DNA of 64,000 nt from Pyxidicoccus parkwaysis. GTDB lineage: Bacteria > Myxococcota > Myxococcia > Myxococcales > Myxococcaceae. The notes under the pieces are model-generated. The model did not search any database, was not told the DNA's origin, and saw only the letters and a program-made list of their open reading frames with translations. Every line of letters begins with the position of its first letter. Position 1 is the stretch's first letter. Positions 1 through 8,800 of this stretch are shown one piece after another. Made by a program: the position numbers and the translations under genes. The stretch lies in the NCBI RefSeq assembly GCF_017301735.1, contig NZ_CP071090.1, forward strand, positions 6,066,001 through 6,130,000. The letters are read 5' to 3'.

Positions 1-779
1 GGCATCGACGTGGCGGCGCCCTCCACCTGCTCGGCATCGCCAGATTCCAGCGCGGTCAGGACAGGCGCCATCCGCTGCTGCACCCGGTGCATGTCCATGA
101 ACAACGCCTCGACGCTATAGGCGGGGCATTCACGGAGCACGACGTCCGCGAGCTGGAGGAAGTCGATCCATGCCGCCAACAGCATGGAGCCGAACATGGC
201 GGACTGAAGGCGTGGACCCGCCAACCGGAGGATTCCGAACTCCATGTCCGCGTCGCCGACTTCACCGGCAGCAGCAACGAGCGTCGTGGTGCTACCGAGC
301 GCGCTGCGCAACCAGGGCAGTTGGTTGGAGCCAAAATCCAGGTAGCGGGTGAAGACACCGTTGACCCCGCTCAATCCCCGATTGCTCAGGCTCGAAGGTG
401 GCCGGCGAGCCATCCCGGACAGCGCACTCGCGGCGCTGTTGGTGGAGTCCTTCACCTCATCCACGGCTTCGAGCACCGCTTCACGCACCCGTGCGGCACT
501 CGGCTGAACAGCGCCGGCCTCGCCGCCAGCGGCCACCCGCGTCGTGTCGTCCCGTGGTCCCACGCGACGCACCATGCGCTCACGTGCCGCTGTTCCCGCG
601 ATGGAAGGTGGAGAAGCCATCCACGTTTCCTGGCGCTCCTCACGCGATGGCTGTGCCAGGCCGGGCTGCGGGGCGCGTGCCATGTCGGCCAGGGTTCCAC
701 CACGGCTTGTCGCTCGCGGCAGCGACGCGCAACCGGTGGTGAGCAGACTCATGCAGAGCAACAAGGCCTCAGCGCGCAT
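1..779 (-). CDS. Predicted lipoprotein, 3' end outside window
   Basis: The reading frame opens with ATG at 779 and stays open to the window edge, so the C-terminus is missing. The first 18 residues form a short signal peptide ending in a lipobox (LLTTGC), which predicts lipid attachment at Cys17 and anchoring in the outer membrane or periplasm. The next part is rich in Ala, Arg and Pro. A helical region follows, with hydrophobic stretches such as MFGSMLLAAWIDFLQLADVV. The start lies inside the end of the upstream gene: its TGA is embedded at positions 3-4 codons into this gene, an 11-base overlap that implies translational coupling. It resembles the large paralogous lipoprotein families of myxobacteria (possibly DUF2380-like), but I do not recognise the family with confidence. 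No function is assigned. Confidence 0.7.
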   Translation of the reverse strand, partial: MRAEALLLCMSLLTTGCASLPRATSRGGTLADMARAPQPGLAQPSREERQETWMASPPSIAGTAARERMVRRVGPRDDTTRVAAGGEAGAVQPSAARVREAVLEAVDEVKDSTNSAASALSGMARRPPSSLSNRGLSGVNGVFTRYLDFGSNQLPWLRSALGSTTTLVAAAGEVGDADMEFGILRLAGPRLQSAMFGSMLLAAWIDFLQLADVVLRECPAYSVEALFMDMHRVQQRMAPVLTALESGDAEQVEGAATSM

Positions 780-2160
780 CGTCCACCCCCAGGCCCATCG
801 AGGCGAAGGCCGCTGGACGCAACACTCCAGCCGCTTCGGGAAAGAGCAGCGTGCCGCCCGTGCCCATGACGTAGAGCCTCCCGCCGAGAAAGCGCCAGCG
901 AACCTCCGCCGCGCCCAGGTAGCGCGCTCCAGGTTGGCCCATTCCCGTGCCCAGTCCCTTCACGGCCAGCTCGACACTTCGTTGGAAGAGCTGCACCGCG
1001 ACTCGGCCGTCCACGTCGAAGCGGCCCCAGGTGAAGGCCTCCGCGCTCAGCGACAGCTTCAGGTGCTTCTGGAGCCCGCCGTAGCTCACGGCATCCCAGC
1101 CCACCTCCGCCTCGGCGTAGAGCGAATGTCCGTCCGGAAAAGACGCGTCCGCCAGCGGAACGCCGTCTGCCCCCGTCGCATTGAAGCGCGCCAGCTCATA
1201 GTCGGGGCCGAAGAACCCTTGCCGGAAGCCGCCGTGCTGCCGTCTCGCCTCCAATCGCAGCTTCAGGTCCAGCGTGGAAGTCATCACATCGAGTCCCGCG
1301 CCCATCACCGCGCCCCACGCGCCTTCTCCGGGCCTGCCACCCCAACCGGCAAGCACGTGCGCCTCGTACGTCGGACGCACCAACACCACGGCGGTCGCGT
1401 CCACGTGTGCCAGCGTCAGTGAAGGTGTACGCCCTCCGGCCCTGCCCCAGTCGTGCACGGCGGACAGCGCCAACGTGTAGCAGCCCTTGTCGCGCGGCTT
1501 GCCGAAGAGGACGTGCTCCATGTCCAGCGAGAGCTCGGCACCCATGAGGCGCGCGCCCAGCACGTCCGAGGCGAAGGCGTGCGTGTAGAGCGGCCCCAAT
1601 GTGCCGGTGAGGAAGGCGCCCGCCGGGTGGTAGTCGGGATTCGTCCGGTTGGAGTAGCGCCGCACGAGGTGGCCAGACAGGAGGCTGTAGTTCTCCAGGG
1701 CGCCGAACCACACGCCCACGGGCGAGTCGTCCGAGCCCAGCTTCAGCGCTCGGAGGAGCTGCCCCCAGTCGGAGAGGGAGTCCCAATCCTCGCGCCGTAC
1801 CAGACCTTCGCCACCTCCCCATAGCCTCAGCCGCACGGGGGCGCCCACGTTGACGCCGAACTCCGGGCCTCCGTCGATGATGAGCGTGGGCTCCACCTGC
1901 ACGAAGCCCTCCTCGCGGCCTCCTCCCGAGCGTCGCAGTAGCGCCCACGTCGCCGCTTCCAGTCGCGTCAAGGAATGCCACCCGCGCCCCATGCGCGCGG
2001 ATGTCTCCGGCTCCGATTCGGGAAGACTCTCCTCCGGTGACTCGATGGCCTGAGCCTCCTCCTGCGTGGGAGGGGCTGAAGACCCATCGCGCTCCTGCGC
2101 CCAGGCGATAACCGGCAAGAGAAGCAGCCATACAGCGGCCCGACTTCGCTTCATGCGCAT
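769..2160 (-). CDS. Secreted/outer-membrane beta-barrel-like protein
   Basis: This is a 463-residue protein with a clear signal peptide (AAVWLLLLPVIAWA, cleavage after AWA). A Ser/Glu/Pro-rich stretch follows to about residue 60. The rest alternates short hydrophobic and polar strands with many Gly and aromatic residues, as in outer-membrane barrels (for example GPEFGVNVGAPVRLRLWGGG and the ending LYVMGTGGTLLFPEAAG). The start at 2160 is chosen because AGGAGAG lies about 5 bases upstream; the second Met (2154) is also possible. It overlaps the following lipoprotein gene by 11 bases, so the two probably act together at the cell envelope. I do not recognise a named family, and the function is unknown. 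Confidence 0.7.
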   Translation of the reverse strand: MRMKRSRAAVWLLLLPVIAWAQERDGSSAPPTQEEAQAIESPEESLPESEPETSARMGRGWHSLTRLEAATWALLRRSGGGREEGFVQVEPTLIIDGGPEFGVNVGAPVRLRLWGGGEGLVRREDWDSLSDWGQLLRALKLGSDDSPVGVWFGALENYSLLSGHLVRRYSNRTNPDYHPAGAFLTGTLGPLYTHAFASDVLGARLMGAELSLDMEHVLFGKPRDKGCYTLALSAVHDWGRAGGRTPSLTLAHVDATAVVLVRPTYEAHVLAGWGGRPGEGAWGAVMGAGLDVMTSTLDLKLRLEARRQHGGFRQGFFGPDYELARFNATGADGVPLADASFPDGHSLYAEAEVGWDAVSYGGLQKHLKLSLSAEAFTWGRFDVDGRVAVQLFQRSVELAVKGLGTGMGQPGARYLGAAEVRWRFLGGRLYVMGTGGTLLFPEAAGVLRPAAFASMGLGVDDAR

Positions 2161-2294
2161 GCACCTCTCCTGTGAATGCTCCCAGCCGGGAGCGAATCGA
2201 CACTCGGCCACCGTTCAAGAAGCACGGAGCGCCATCGCCCGGCTCCGCTTCGCGAGCTCTCAGCTCAGTGCCTGCTACCAGGCCGCTGAATGGC

Positions 2295-3050
2295 TCAGCC
2301 TCCGAGCTTGCTGAGCACGAACGCCGCGAGGAAGCCGAGGACCGTGATGAGGCCCGTCAGGTTGTGGGTGCCCTCCGTGGCCTCGGGAATCATCGTGTCC
2401 GCGAGCATCGCGAGGATGGCGCCTGCTGCGACCGCCGTGGTTCCCGCCACGACCGCCGGGGAGAAGCCTCGGAAGATGACGTAGCCGATGAGGGACGCGA
2501 ACCCGGAGATGAGCGCGATGCCGCTCCACACTCCGAAGACGTAGCCCTTCGAGCGCCCTGCCCGCTTCATCCCCGCGGCGGACGACAGTCCCTCGGGCAC
2601 GTTGGAGAGGAAGACGGCGGCCACGGCCACCATGCTCACGGCGCCTCCAGCGATGAGGCTGACGCCGATGACGATGGACTCCGGAATGCCGTCGAGCAGC
2701 GCGCCAATCGCGATGGCCATGCCACTCCCCTCCGCCTCGGCTTCCGAGGGCTGTTGCCCTCCGGAGCGTTTGCGATGCCGGGCGCCGTGGCGCGCGAGCA
2801 CCAGGTTCGCCGCGCTGTACACGCCCGCCCCGCCGAGGAAGCCGAGCGCCGTGGGGATGAAGCCTCCTTGATGAAAGGCCTCGTCCATCAAATCGAAGGA
2901 GAGCGCCGAGATGAGCACGCCCGCTCCAAAGGCCATGATGCCGGCAATGAGACGCACGGGCAGGCGAACGGCATAGCCCACAGCCGCGCCCACCAGCAGC
3001 GCACTCCCCGCGAGCAGTCCCCACAGCCCGGCCTGAAGCCACAGTGGCAT
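2295..3050 (-). CDS. ZIP family metal transporter
   Basis: This 251-residue inner-membrane protein has about eight hydrophobic segments. It carries the ZIP signatures in the fourth and fifth membrane helices: ALLDGIPESIVIG and FLSNVPEGLSS, whose Asp/Glu/Pro pattern forms the metal site. A further conserved segment near the C-terminus reads LADTMIPEA. Between helices 3 and 4 is the usual charged loop (RHRKRSGGQQ), which is short and His-poor. Members of this family (ZupT and relatives) import zinc or other divalent metals into the cytoplasm. The substrate cannot be read from the sequence. The gene stands alone, with the next gene transcribed divergently from it. Confidence 0.88.
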   Translation of the reverse strand: MPLWLQAGLWGLLAGSALLVGAAVGYAVRLPVRLIAGIMAFGAGVLISALSFDLMDEAFHQGGFIPTALGFLGGAGVYSAANLVLARHGARHRKRSGGQQPSEAEAEGSGMAIAIGALLDGIPESIVIGVSLIAGGAVSMVAVAAVFLSNVPEGLSSAAGMKRAGRSKGYVFGVWSGIALISGFASLIGYVIFRGFSPAVVAGTTAVAAGAILAMLADTMIPEATEGTHNLTGLITVLGFLAAFVLSKLGG

Positions 3051-3271
3051 TCCTGCTCCTCCCGCACCCCTGCCCGTGCCGAATCACGGGCAGGCGGAAG
3101 GTAGCGCCTCCCCGAGTGAGCCAGCGGCTCGGGACGCCGCGAGGTGATGGCTGATGGACGAAGTCTCGGACCGACCGAATGCCACATCCACCTGGGAGAT
3201 TGCGCTGACGGCTGCCTACTCCGCGAGTAGCATCCTCCTTGAGTGGACTACACCTCGTCGCGGGGCCAGTC

Positions 3272-4696
3272 ATGGAGATGGGCAAGCTGAATCCGGCATA
3301 CCTGCCGCCTGGGACACAGGTGGGGCCGTGGCGCGTGCTGGAGCAACGGGGCCGTGGGGCCTGCGGCGCCGTGTACCGCGCCGAGCGCGTGGACTTGGCG
3401 GAAGACATCGTGGCGCTCAAGGTGGCCCTGCACCCGTGGGATGCACGGTTCGCTCGCGAGGCGGAGCTGCTGTCCCGCATCCGCCATCCAGCCGTGCCCG
3501 GGCTCAGGGGTCATGGGCAGTGGCAGAACCCGGTGGACACGCCCTACGCGTGGCTCGCGATGGAGCTCATCGAGGGGATTCCGCTCTATGAGTGGGCACG
3601 AGCGCAGCGGCCCACCTCGCGGCAGGTGCTTCAGCTTCTGGCCCGGCTCGCCCGTGCCCTCGACGCTACCCATTCAGCAGGCGGCCTCCACCGGGATGTG
3701 AAGGGCAGCAACGTGCTGGTGCGACAGGAGGATGGACAGGCCTTCCTGATGGACTTCGGCTCCGGGCACCACCTGGGAGCCCGGACACTGACGTGGCAGC
3801 CATTCCCCCCGGGAACACCTGCCTATCGCGCACCCGAAGCGTGGCGGTTCGCGTATCGCCAGAGTCGCAAGGCACGGGCAACGCCCTACGCGCCCGCTCC
3901 CGCGGATGATGTCTTTGCATTGGGCGTCACCGCGTATCGGTTGATTGCGCAGCGGTATCTCCCTTCGGCGCCGCCAGAGGATGCGAAGGCATGGCGGTGG
4001 ATTGAAGACTCGCGTGCCGGAGCTCCACGCGTGCACAACGAGCGCTGCGCTCCAGAGCTGGACGCGCTCGTTGCTCGGATGCTCGCTCTGCGCCCGGATG
4101 CTCGCGGGAGCGCGCGCGAGCTGGCTGAGGCGCTGGAGCGGGCTGCTGCGTCAGCGGGGGCCGAGGCGGATGTGCCTCTCTTCACGGGCGACGAACCACG
4201 GCCGCTGGATGAGTGGCCAGTACGACGAGTCGAGTTTCGTCCGCGTCGCAAGCCACGAAGGCCATGGCTCGCGGTGGCGGGCATGGGTGGATTGCTGGCG
4301 CTGGGAGTCGGATGGCACACACACACACTGCCTGAGATGGTGCATGCAGGGGTGGCTGTGCAGCAGACCGAAGACGCGAAGGATGGCGGCACGACCGCCG
4401 TTGGCGACTCAGCACTGACCGCACCGGTGTCACTTCCAAGAGCGCCCCTTGTGTGGTCAACCATTTCGGTGGACCTGCCACCAAGGCCTCTTCCAGGGCA
4501 GACGCGTCCGGATACCAGCGGCCGCTGCCCCGGACGTTCTCACGTCGCCATCAATGGAGGTTGTTGGAAGAAACTATCCGTGGGCGCGAAGGATTGTGAC
4601 GAGGACTACGTGTACAAGGGCGGCTGCTACTCGCCCGCCTTCCCACCCGCTCGCCCGGCCACCTCGAATCCCACGGAGCCCCATGAAGGCCAATAG
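3272..4696 (+). CDS. Membrane Ser/Thr protein kinase with Cys-containing C-terminal tail
   Basis: This is a 474-residue Hanks-type kinase. The kinase domain spans about residues 16-300, with a Gly-rich loop (RGRGACGAVYRA), the ATP-binding Lys in VALKVA, the catalytic loop HRDVKGSN near residue 140, DFGSG, and the APE motif (YRAPEAW). One membrane helix follows around residues 331-350. An extracytoplasmic tail (about 390-474) holds four cysteines in the pattern GRCP..INGGCW..CDED..YKGGCY. The same tail occurs in the next small gene and in the kinase at 50598. ATG at 3272 is chosen because homology to the second kinase begins there; ATG 3278 and TTG 3239 are alternatives. It overlaps the next gene by 14 bases. 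The ligand and targets are unknown. Confidence 0.85.
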   Translation: MEMGKLNPAYLPPGTQVGPWRVLEQRGRGACGAVYRAERVDLAEDIVALKVALHPWDARFAREAELLSRIRHPAVPGLRGHGQWQNPVDTPYAWLAMELIEGIPLYEWARAQRPTSRQVLQLLARLARALDATHSAGGLHRDVKGSNVLVRQEDGQAFLMDFGSGHHLGARTLTWQPFPPGTPAYRAPEAWRFAYRQSRKARATPYAPAPADDVFALGVTAYRLIAQRYLPSAPPEDAKAWRWIEDSRAGAPRVHNERCAPELDALVARMLALRPDARGSARELAEALERAAASAGAEADVPLFTGDEPRPLDEWPVRRVEFRPRRKPRRPWLAVAGMGGLLALGVGWHTHTLPEMVHAGVAVQQTEDAKDGGTTAVGDSALTAPVSLPRAPLVWSTISVDLPPRPLPGQTRPDTSGRCPGRSHVAINGGCWKKLSVGAKDCDEDYVYKGGCYSPAFPPARPATSNPTEPHEGQ

Positions 4697-5057
4697 TCAA
4701 AGCCTCGGCACGGCGAGGCCGTGGAGCCGATCCTGTGTCGCAGGGCTCGCTGTCGCGGCATTGTTTCACTCGGGCGGGGAACTCATGTCACCAATGAAGA
4801 CGCCCTCCGCGTGGTCGCCCATTGCCACAGACATGCCTCCCAAGCCCTTCCCAGGGCAGCTCCGACCGGATGCCGCCGGACGCTGTCATTCGAAGATGCA
4901 AGTCCCCATCAATGGAGGTTGCTGGATAAGACTCGACGCGGCCCCAAAGGACTGCGACGAGGACGGATACGTTTACAAGAATGGCTGCTACATACCCGCC
5001 TATCCGCCCTCGCGCCCTGCCACCTCGAATCCCACACAACAGGGCGACAATCGCTAG
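4683..5057 (+). CDS. Small membrane-anchored or secreted protein repeating the kinase Cys tail
   Basis: The gene encodes 124 residues. A short basic N-terminus and a hydrophobic segment (SCVAGLAVAALF) predict a signal anchor or signal peptide. The rest matches the extracytoplasmic tail of the kinase just upstream: PPKPFPGQ, RPDAAGRC, INGGCW, CDEDGYVYK and the ending RPATSNPT. It looks like that kinase with the kinase domain removed. The ATG lies 14 bases inside the kinase gene, so the two are translationally coupled. A role as partner, decoy or competitor for whatever the kinase tail binds is plausible, but this is inference. It is short but well supported by homology to two neighbours in the window. 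Confidence 0.78.
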   Translation: MKANSQSLGTARPWSRSCVAGLAVAALFHSGGELMSPMKTPSAWSPIATDMPPKPFPGQLRPDAAGRCHSKMQVPINGGCWIRLDAAPKDCDEDGYVYKNGCYIPAYPPSRPATSNPTQQGDNR

Positions 5058-5066
5058 CCCAGTCCC

Positions 5067-5768
5067 TCACCCCTGCGTCGGGTCTTTCATGGCGGTGCGG
5101 ATGCTCAAGTCGAGCTGACTCTGGAGCTCGCGCAGGAGACTGCCGAGCGCGGGCGTGTCCACGCCGATTCGAGCCGCGAGCCGCATGCGGACCTCCGCGC
5201 GCAACCACTCACGCGCCTGCGCCAACCAGCGCTTCACCGTGGAGCGGTCCACCCGGTACGCGCGAGCAATCTGCGCCGTCCCCAGCTCCTCCACCAGATG
5301 CAATCGCAACAACGTCCGGTCTCTCGGCTGCAGCGACTTCAGCGCCTCCTGGAACACCTCCGTGAAGTCCTTCCGGTAGCGCTCCTTGATGTAGCGCCGG
5401 TCGGCCTCGTCGAGGGGCGCGGCGGCCTCCTCCAGCGTGGAGTCGTCGAAGCCCACCGCTCCCTTCCGCTCGCGCAGCATGTTCAGCGCGGTGCGCAGGG
5501 CCGCCACACGGAGCCAGGCCAACAGCGTGCCCTGCCCGCTGTAGTCCTCTATCCGCGCCGCCCGCTCTTCCGAGGGCACGAAGAGCTTCACCCGCAGAAG
5601 CTGGAGCGCCTCGTCCACTGTGGCGACGTCCAGCCCTCGCGTCAGCAGGGACTTCCTCAGTGGAGGAATGAAGCGCGTCTCGAACGCGGAGAGCGCATCC
5701 ACATCACCCCGAGCACAGGCTCGCGCGAAGGCCAGGTCACCCTGGGGGTCGGTGTCGTTCATCGTCAT
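5067..5768 (-). CDS. RNA polymerase sigma-70 family factor, Myxococcus type
   Basis: This is a 233-residue sigma-factor-like protein. Residues about 10-95 correspond to region 2 (LRVKLFVPS, then a stretch around TLLAWLRVAALRTALNMLRER). Region 4 with its helix-turn-helix is at about 160-195 (LGTAQIARAYRVDRSTVKRWLAQAREWL). The architecture fits the lineage-specific sigma family of Myxococcus (TIGR03001-like) better than classical ECF factors. It is transcribed divergently from a protein with an anti-sigma-type zinc finger fused to a kinase, with only 32 bp between the two starts, so that protein is a likely partner. The start at 5768 is chosen from the in-frame ATGs at 5768 and 5762; the Shine-Dalgarno sequence is weak. 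Confidence 0.85.
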   Translation of the reverse strand: MTMNDTDPQGDLAFARACARGDVDALSAFETRFIPPLRKSLLTRGLDVATVDEALQLLRVKLFVPSEERAARIEDYSGQGTLLAWLRVAALRTALNMLRERKGAVGFDDSTLEEAAAPLDEADRRYIKERYRKDFTEVFQEALKSLQPRDRTLLRLHLVEELGTAQIARAYRVDRSTVKRWLAQAREWLRAEVRMRLAARIGVDTPALGSLLRELQSQLDLSIRTAMKDPTQG

Positions 5769-5800
5769 GACCACCCGCCGCAGGCTATCCTAACCGCGTC

Positions 5801-8662
5801 ATGGACTGCCTCGACACCCGACAACTCCTCGCCTTCGCACAGGGCGAGCTGGGCACCGAGGCCGCCGCTCCGGTAGAGCAGCATCTGGATTCCTGCGCCG
5901 TCTGTCGAGCGCTCCTCGCGGAGGCCGCTCGCGCCCAGGGCGACCCGGAGCCCTCCGCCACCGGGCAGGATACCGGACAGGCGCTCCTCCCCTGGCTCCA
6001 GCGCGGCACCCTGCTGGGTCGCTACGTCGTACTCGAACGCCTCGGCGCCGGAGGCATGGGCGTCGTCCATGCCGCGTATGACCCCGAGCTGGACCGCCGC
6101 GTCGCCCTGAAGCTCATCCGCTTCGACGCCGTGGGCACCGCCAAACGCGAGGAGGCCCAGGCCCGCCTCCTGCGCGAGGCCCAGGCCACCGCCCGCGTCG
6201 TCCATCCCAACGTCATCACCATCCACGACGTGGGCCGCTTCGGCGAGCACGTGTTCCTCGCCATGGAGCTCGTGGACGGCACCACCCTTCGCGAGCACAT
6301 CCGCCGCCAGCAGGGCCCTCGCGATTGGCACGCCCTGCTGGAGCTGTTCCTCCAGGCGGGACGGGGGCTCGCCGCGGCGCACGCGCAGGGGCTCGTGCAC
6401 CGGGACTTCAAGCCCGACAACGTCCTGGTGGGACGCGACGGGCGCGTGCGCATCACCGACTTCGGGCTCGCGCGAATCGTCGAGGGAATCGACTCCACTC
6501 GCGAGCCCGGCGCCGAGCCACTCCCGGGCGTCCGGCGCGACGGCCCGCCCCTGCATTCAGATTGGGTGCTGGGCACGCCGGCCTACATGTCTCCCGAGCA
6601 GAAGCGCGGCGAGACGCCCGACGCCCGCAGCGACCAGTACAGCTACTGCGTCGCGCTCCACGAGGCGCTGTATGGCAAGCGCCCCGTCGCGGGGGACGTC
6701 GCGAACGGCGTACGCCCACCTCGAGATGCGCGTGTGCCCGCATGGGTCCACCGCACCCTGCTCCAGGGACTCGCTTCTTCCCCCGAGCACCGTCACGCGT
6801 CCATGGACGCCCTGCTCCGACAGCTCGGCCGCAGGCCCGGCAAGGTGTGGCGCAGGGTGGGCGTCGCTGTCGCGGGACTGGTGCTCGTCGCTGGCGGCGC
6901 GGTGCTCAACCGCTCCGCGTCGGTGGACCCGTGCGGCGGCAGCGAGCTGGCCCTCGCGGGCGTGTGGGACGCGCCTCGGAAGAGCGCCGTTCAGAATGTC
7001 TTCGCGGCCAGTCCCCTCCCCTTCGCGCCGAGCGCCTGGTACGAGGTGGAGCGCACGCTGGATGCCTACGCGCGCGACTGGGTGAGCGCGAGCCACGAGG
7101 CCTGCGTCGCCACGCGGGTGACGGGACACCAGCCGGAGCGATTGCTCGACAGGCGCGTCATCTGCCTGGACCAGCGCCTCAAGGACTTGTCGGCCGTGGT
7201 CGACACGCTGGCCACCGCGGATGCGCAGGTCATCCAGAACGCGGCGCGCGCGGCCCACGGCCTGGAGAGCCTGGCCCCGTGCGCGGACATCGCGACGCTC
7301 GCCTCGCCCGAGCCGCCGCCCCTGGACGAGCCGAAGCAGCGCCAGATGGAGGGCATCCGCACCGGACGCGCGGCGGTGCGCGCGAAGCTCAACGCCGGGC
7401 AGGTGATGCCCGCCCTGGAGCTGGCGAAGACGGTGGCGAAGGATGCCCACGAGGTGGGCTACGGCCCGCTGGAGGCAGAGGTCCTCGACATCCTCGCCGA
7501 GGCGCAGGGCCAGGCACGGCAGTACCGCGACGCCATCAAGACGCTGCACAGCGCCATCCAGGCCGCGGAGGCCAGCCGACATGATCGGCAGGCCGCGGAA
7601 TCATGGGCCGGGCTGGTGCGCCTGCTCAGCTTCGTGGGCACGGAGCTGGACCCGGACGAGGAGACACCGCGCCACGCGAGGGCCGCGCTCCAGCGCCTGG
7701 GCGGAGACGCTCGCATCGAGGCCACGCTCTCACGCAACCTCGTCAGCCTGTACCGCGCCCGGGGCCGGCTGAACGAGGCGCTGGAGGAGAGCCAGCGCGC
7801 GCTCGCCATGGCCCGGAAGACGTACACCGCGAACGAGCCGGAGCTGGCCACGGCGTTGCTCGGCGTGGGCCAGACGCTCGGGCTGCTCGGGCGCAGCGAG
7901 GAGGGGCTGCCCTTCCTGATGGAGGCGGAGTCCATCTACGCGCGGACGTTTGGCCCGGAGCATCCCAACGTCGCCGTCGTCCACGACGTCATCGCCGTGC
8001 ATCAGGTGCAGGCCGGAGACGCAGCCGGGGCGGTGGAGCATGGCAGGCGCGCCCTGGCCATCTTCCAGCGCGTCCTCGGCGAGGAGAACCTCACCACGGC
8101 GAGCACCCTGCACAACATCGGCGGCTTCCTGCTCGAGCTGGGCCGCGCGGACGAGTCCCTCCAGGCCTTCGGGCGCGCCGCGCGCATTCGCGAGAAGCAG
8201 CTCGGCCCCACGGATGCGAAGTTCGCGTCGTCGCTGTCCGGCATGGGACGGGCGCTCGCGAAGCTGGGCCGCTATGCGGAAGCCGCTGAGAGCCACGAGC
8301 GCGCCCGCGCCCTCCGGGAGAAGGCGCTGGGGCCGGAGAGCAACCAGGTGGGCATCGACCTGTTGGGACTGGGCGTGGACTTCCTGGGGATGGGCGCGCA
8401 CCGGAAGGCCCGCGCGCCGCTGGAGCGCGCGGTGGCCATCTTCGAGAAGCAGCCGCCCGAGACGGCGGGGGCCAATCTCGCGGATGCGCGCTTCGCGCTC
8501 GCCCGGGCGCTCGCGAACGAACCCGCCGAGGTGGAGCGGGCATGGCGGCTCGCGAGCGCGGCGGGGGACTACTACCGGAGCCTCCCGCGCAGACGCCCGC
8601 AGGAGCTCGAGGACATCGAGCGGTGGCTCGCGGCGCGAAGCTCGCTCCACGCCTTCCGGTGA
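5801..8662 (+). CDS. Zinc-finger / Ser/Thr kinase / TPR protein, putative anti-sigma kinase
   Basis: This is a 953-residue fusion. Residues 1-50 hold an anti-sigma-type zinc finger (HLDSCAVC, the H-x3-C-x2-C pattern). The kinase domain runs from about 73 (ERLGAGGMGVVHAAYD) through HRDFKPDN near 197 and DFGLAR near 220 to about 345. A membrane helix lies at about 355-372 (VGVAVAGLVLVAGGAVL). The remainder, from about 525, is a series of TPR units (for example ALLGVGQTLGLLGRSEEGLPFLMEAE). The divergent gene encodes a sigma factor, so this protein may hold or release that factor in response to a signal sensed by the TPR region. That is inference from context. A TATCCT box ends about 10 bases before the ATG, so the transcript may be leaderless or nearly so. 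Confidence 0.88.
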   Translation: MDCLDTRQLLAFAQGELGTEAAAPVEQHLDSCAVCRALLAEAARAQGDPEPSATGQDTGQALLPWLQRGTLLGRYVVLERLGAGGMGVVHAAYDPELDRRVALKLIRFDAVGTAKREEAQARLLREAQATARVVHPNVITIHDVGRFGEHVFLAMELVDGTTLREHIRRQQGPRDWHALLELFLQAGRGLAAAHAQGLVHRDFKPDNVLVGRDGRVRITDFGLARIVEGIDSTREPGAEPLPGVRRDGPPLHSDWVLGTPAYMSPEQKRGETPDARSDQYSYCVALHEALYGKRPVAGDVANGVRPPRDARVPAWVHRTLLQGLASSPEHRHASMDALLRQLGRRPGKVWRRVGVAVAGLVLVAGGAVLNRSASVDPCGGSELALAGVWDAPRKSAVQNVFAASPLPFAPSAWYEVERTLDAYARDWVSASHEACVATRVTGHQPERLLDRRVICLDQRLKDLSAVVDTLATADAQVIQNAARAAHGLESLAPCADIATLASPEPPPLDEPKQRQMEGIRTGRAAVRAKLNAGQVMPALELAKTVAKDAHEVGYGPLEAEVLDILAEAQGQARQYRDAIKTLHSAIQAAEASRHDRQAAESWAGLVRLLSFVGTELDPDEETPRHARAALQRLGGDARIEATLSRNLVSLYRARGRLNEALEESQRALAMARKTYTANEPELATALLGVGQTLGLLGRSEEGLPFLMEAESIYARTFGPEHPNVAVVHDVIAVHQVQAGDAAGAVEHGRRALAIFQRVLGEENLTTASTLHNIGGFLLELGRADESLQAFGRAARIREKQLGPTDAKFASSLSGMGRALAKLGRYAEAAESHERARALREKALGPESNQVGIDLLGLGVDFLGMGAHRKARAPLERAVAIFEKQPPETAGANLADARFALARALANEPAEVERAWRLASAAGDYYRSLPRRRPQELEDIERWLAARSSLHAFR

Positions 8663-8710
8663 CACTCCGCGCCGACCGCGCGCAGGCGCTCCACGTGGTG
8701 CTCGCCCAAG

Positions 8711-8800
8711 CGTTCCGGTGAAGCGTCGTCACGTGCTGGCATTGCACCGCCGCTGCCCGCTTCGAGCGCTCCGGTGCGGCGCCGTCACGCGCTGGCCTTG
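8711..8800. repeat. Imperfect direct repeat at the 3' end of the glutathione transferase gene
   Basis: Two 34-bp copies lie 56 bp apart, at 8711-8744 and 8767-8800. Both read CG(T/C)TCCGGTG followed by GTCAC and GCTGGC, with about six differences. The second copy contains the stop codon and last codons of the glutathione transferase gene; the first lies just downstream of it. This looks like a small tandem duplication of the gene's tail. Confidence 0.6.

Noticed and set aside
112..869. Plus-strand open frame across the left edge
   Set aside because: The minus-strand frame here has a signal peptide, a lipobox and a coupled start; the plus-strand frame is Arg/His-rich without features.
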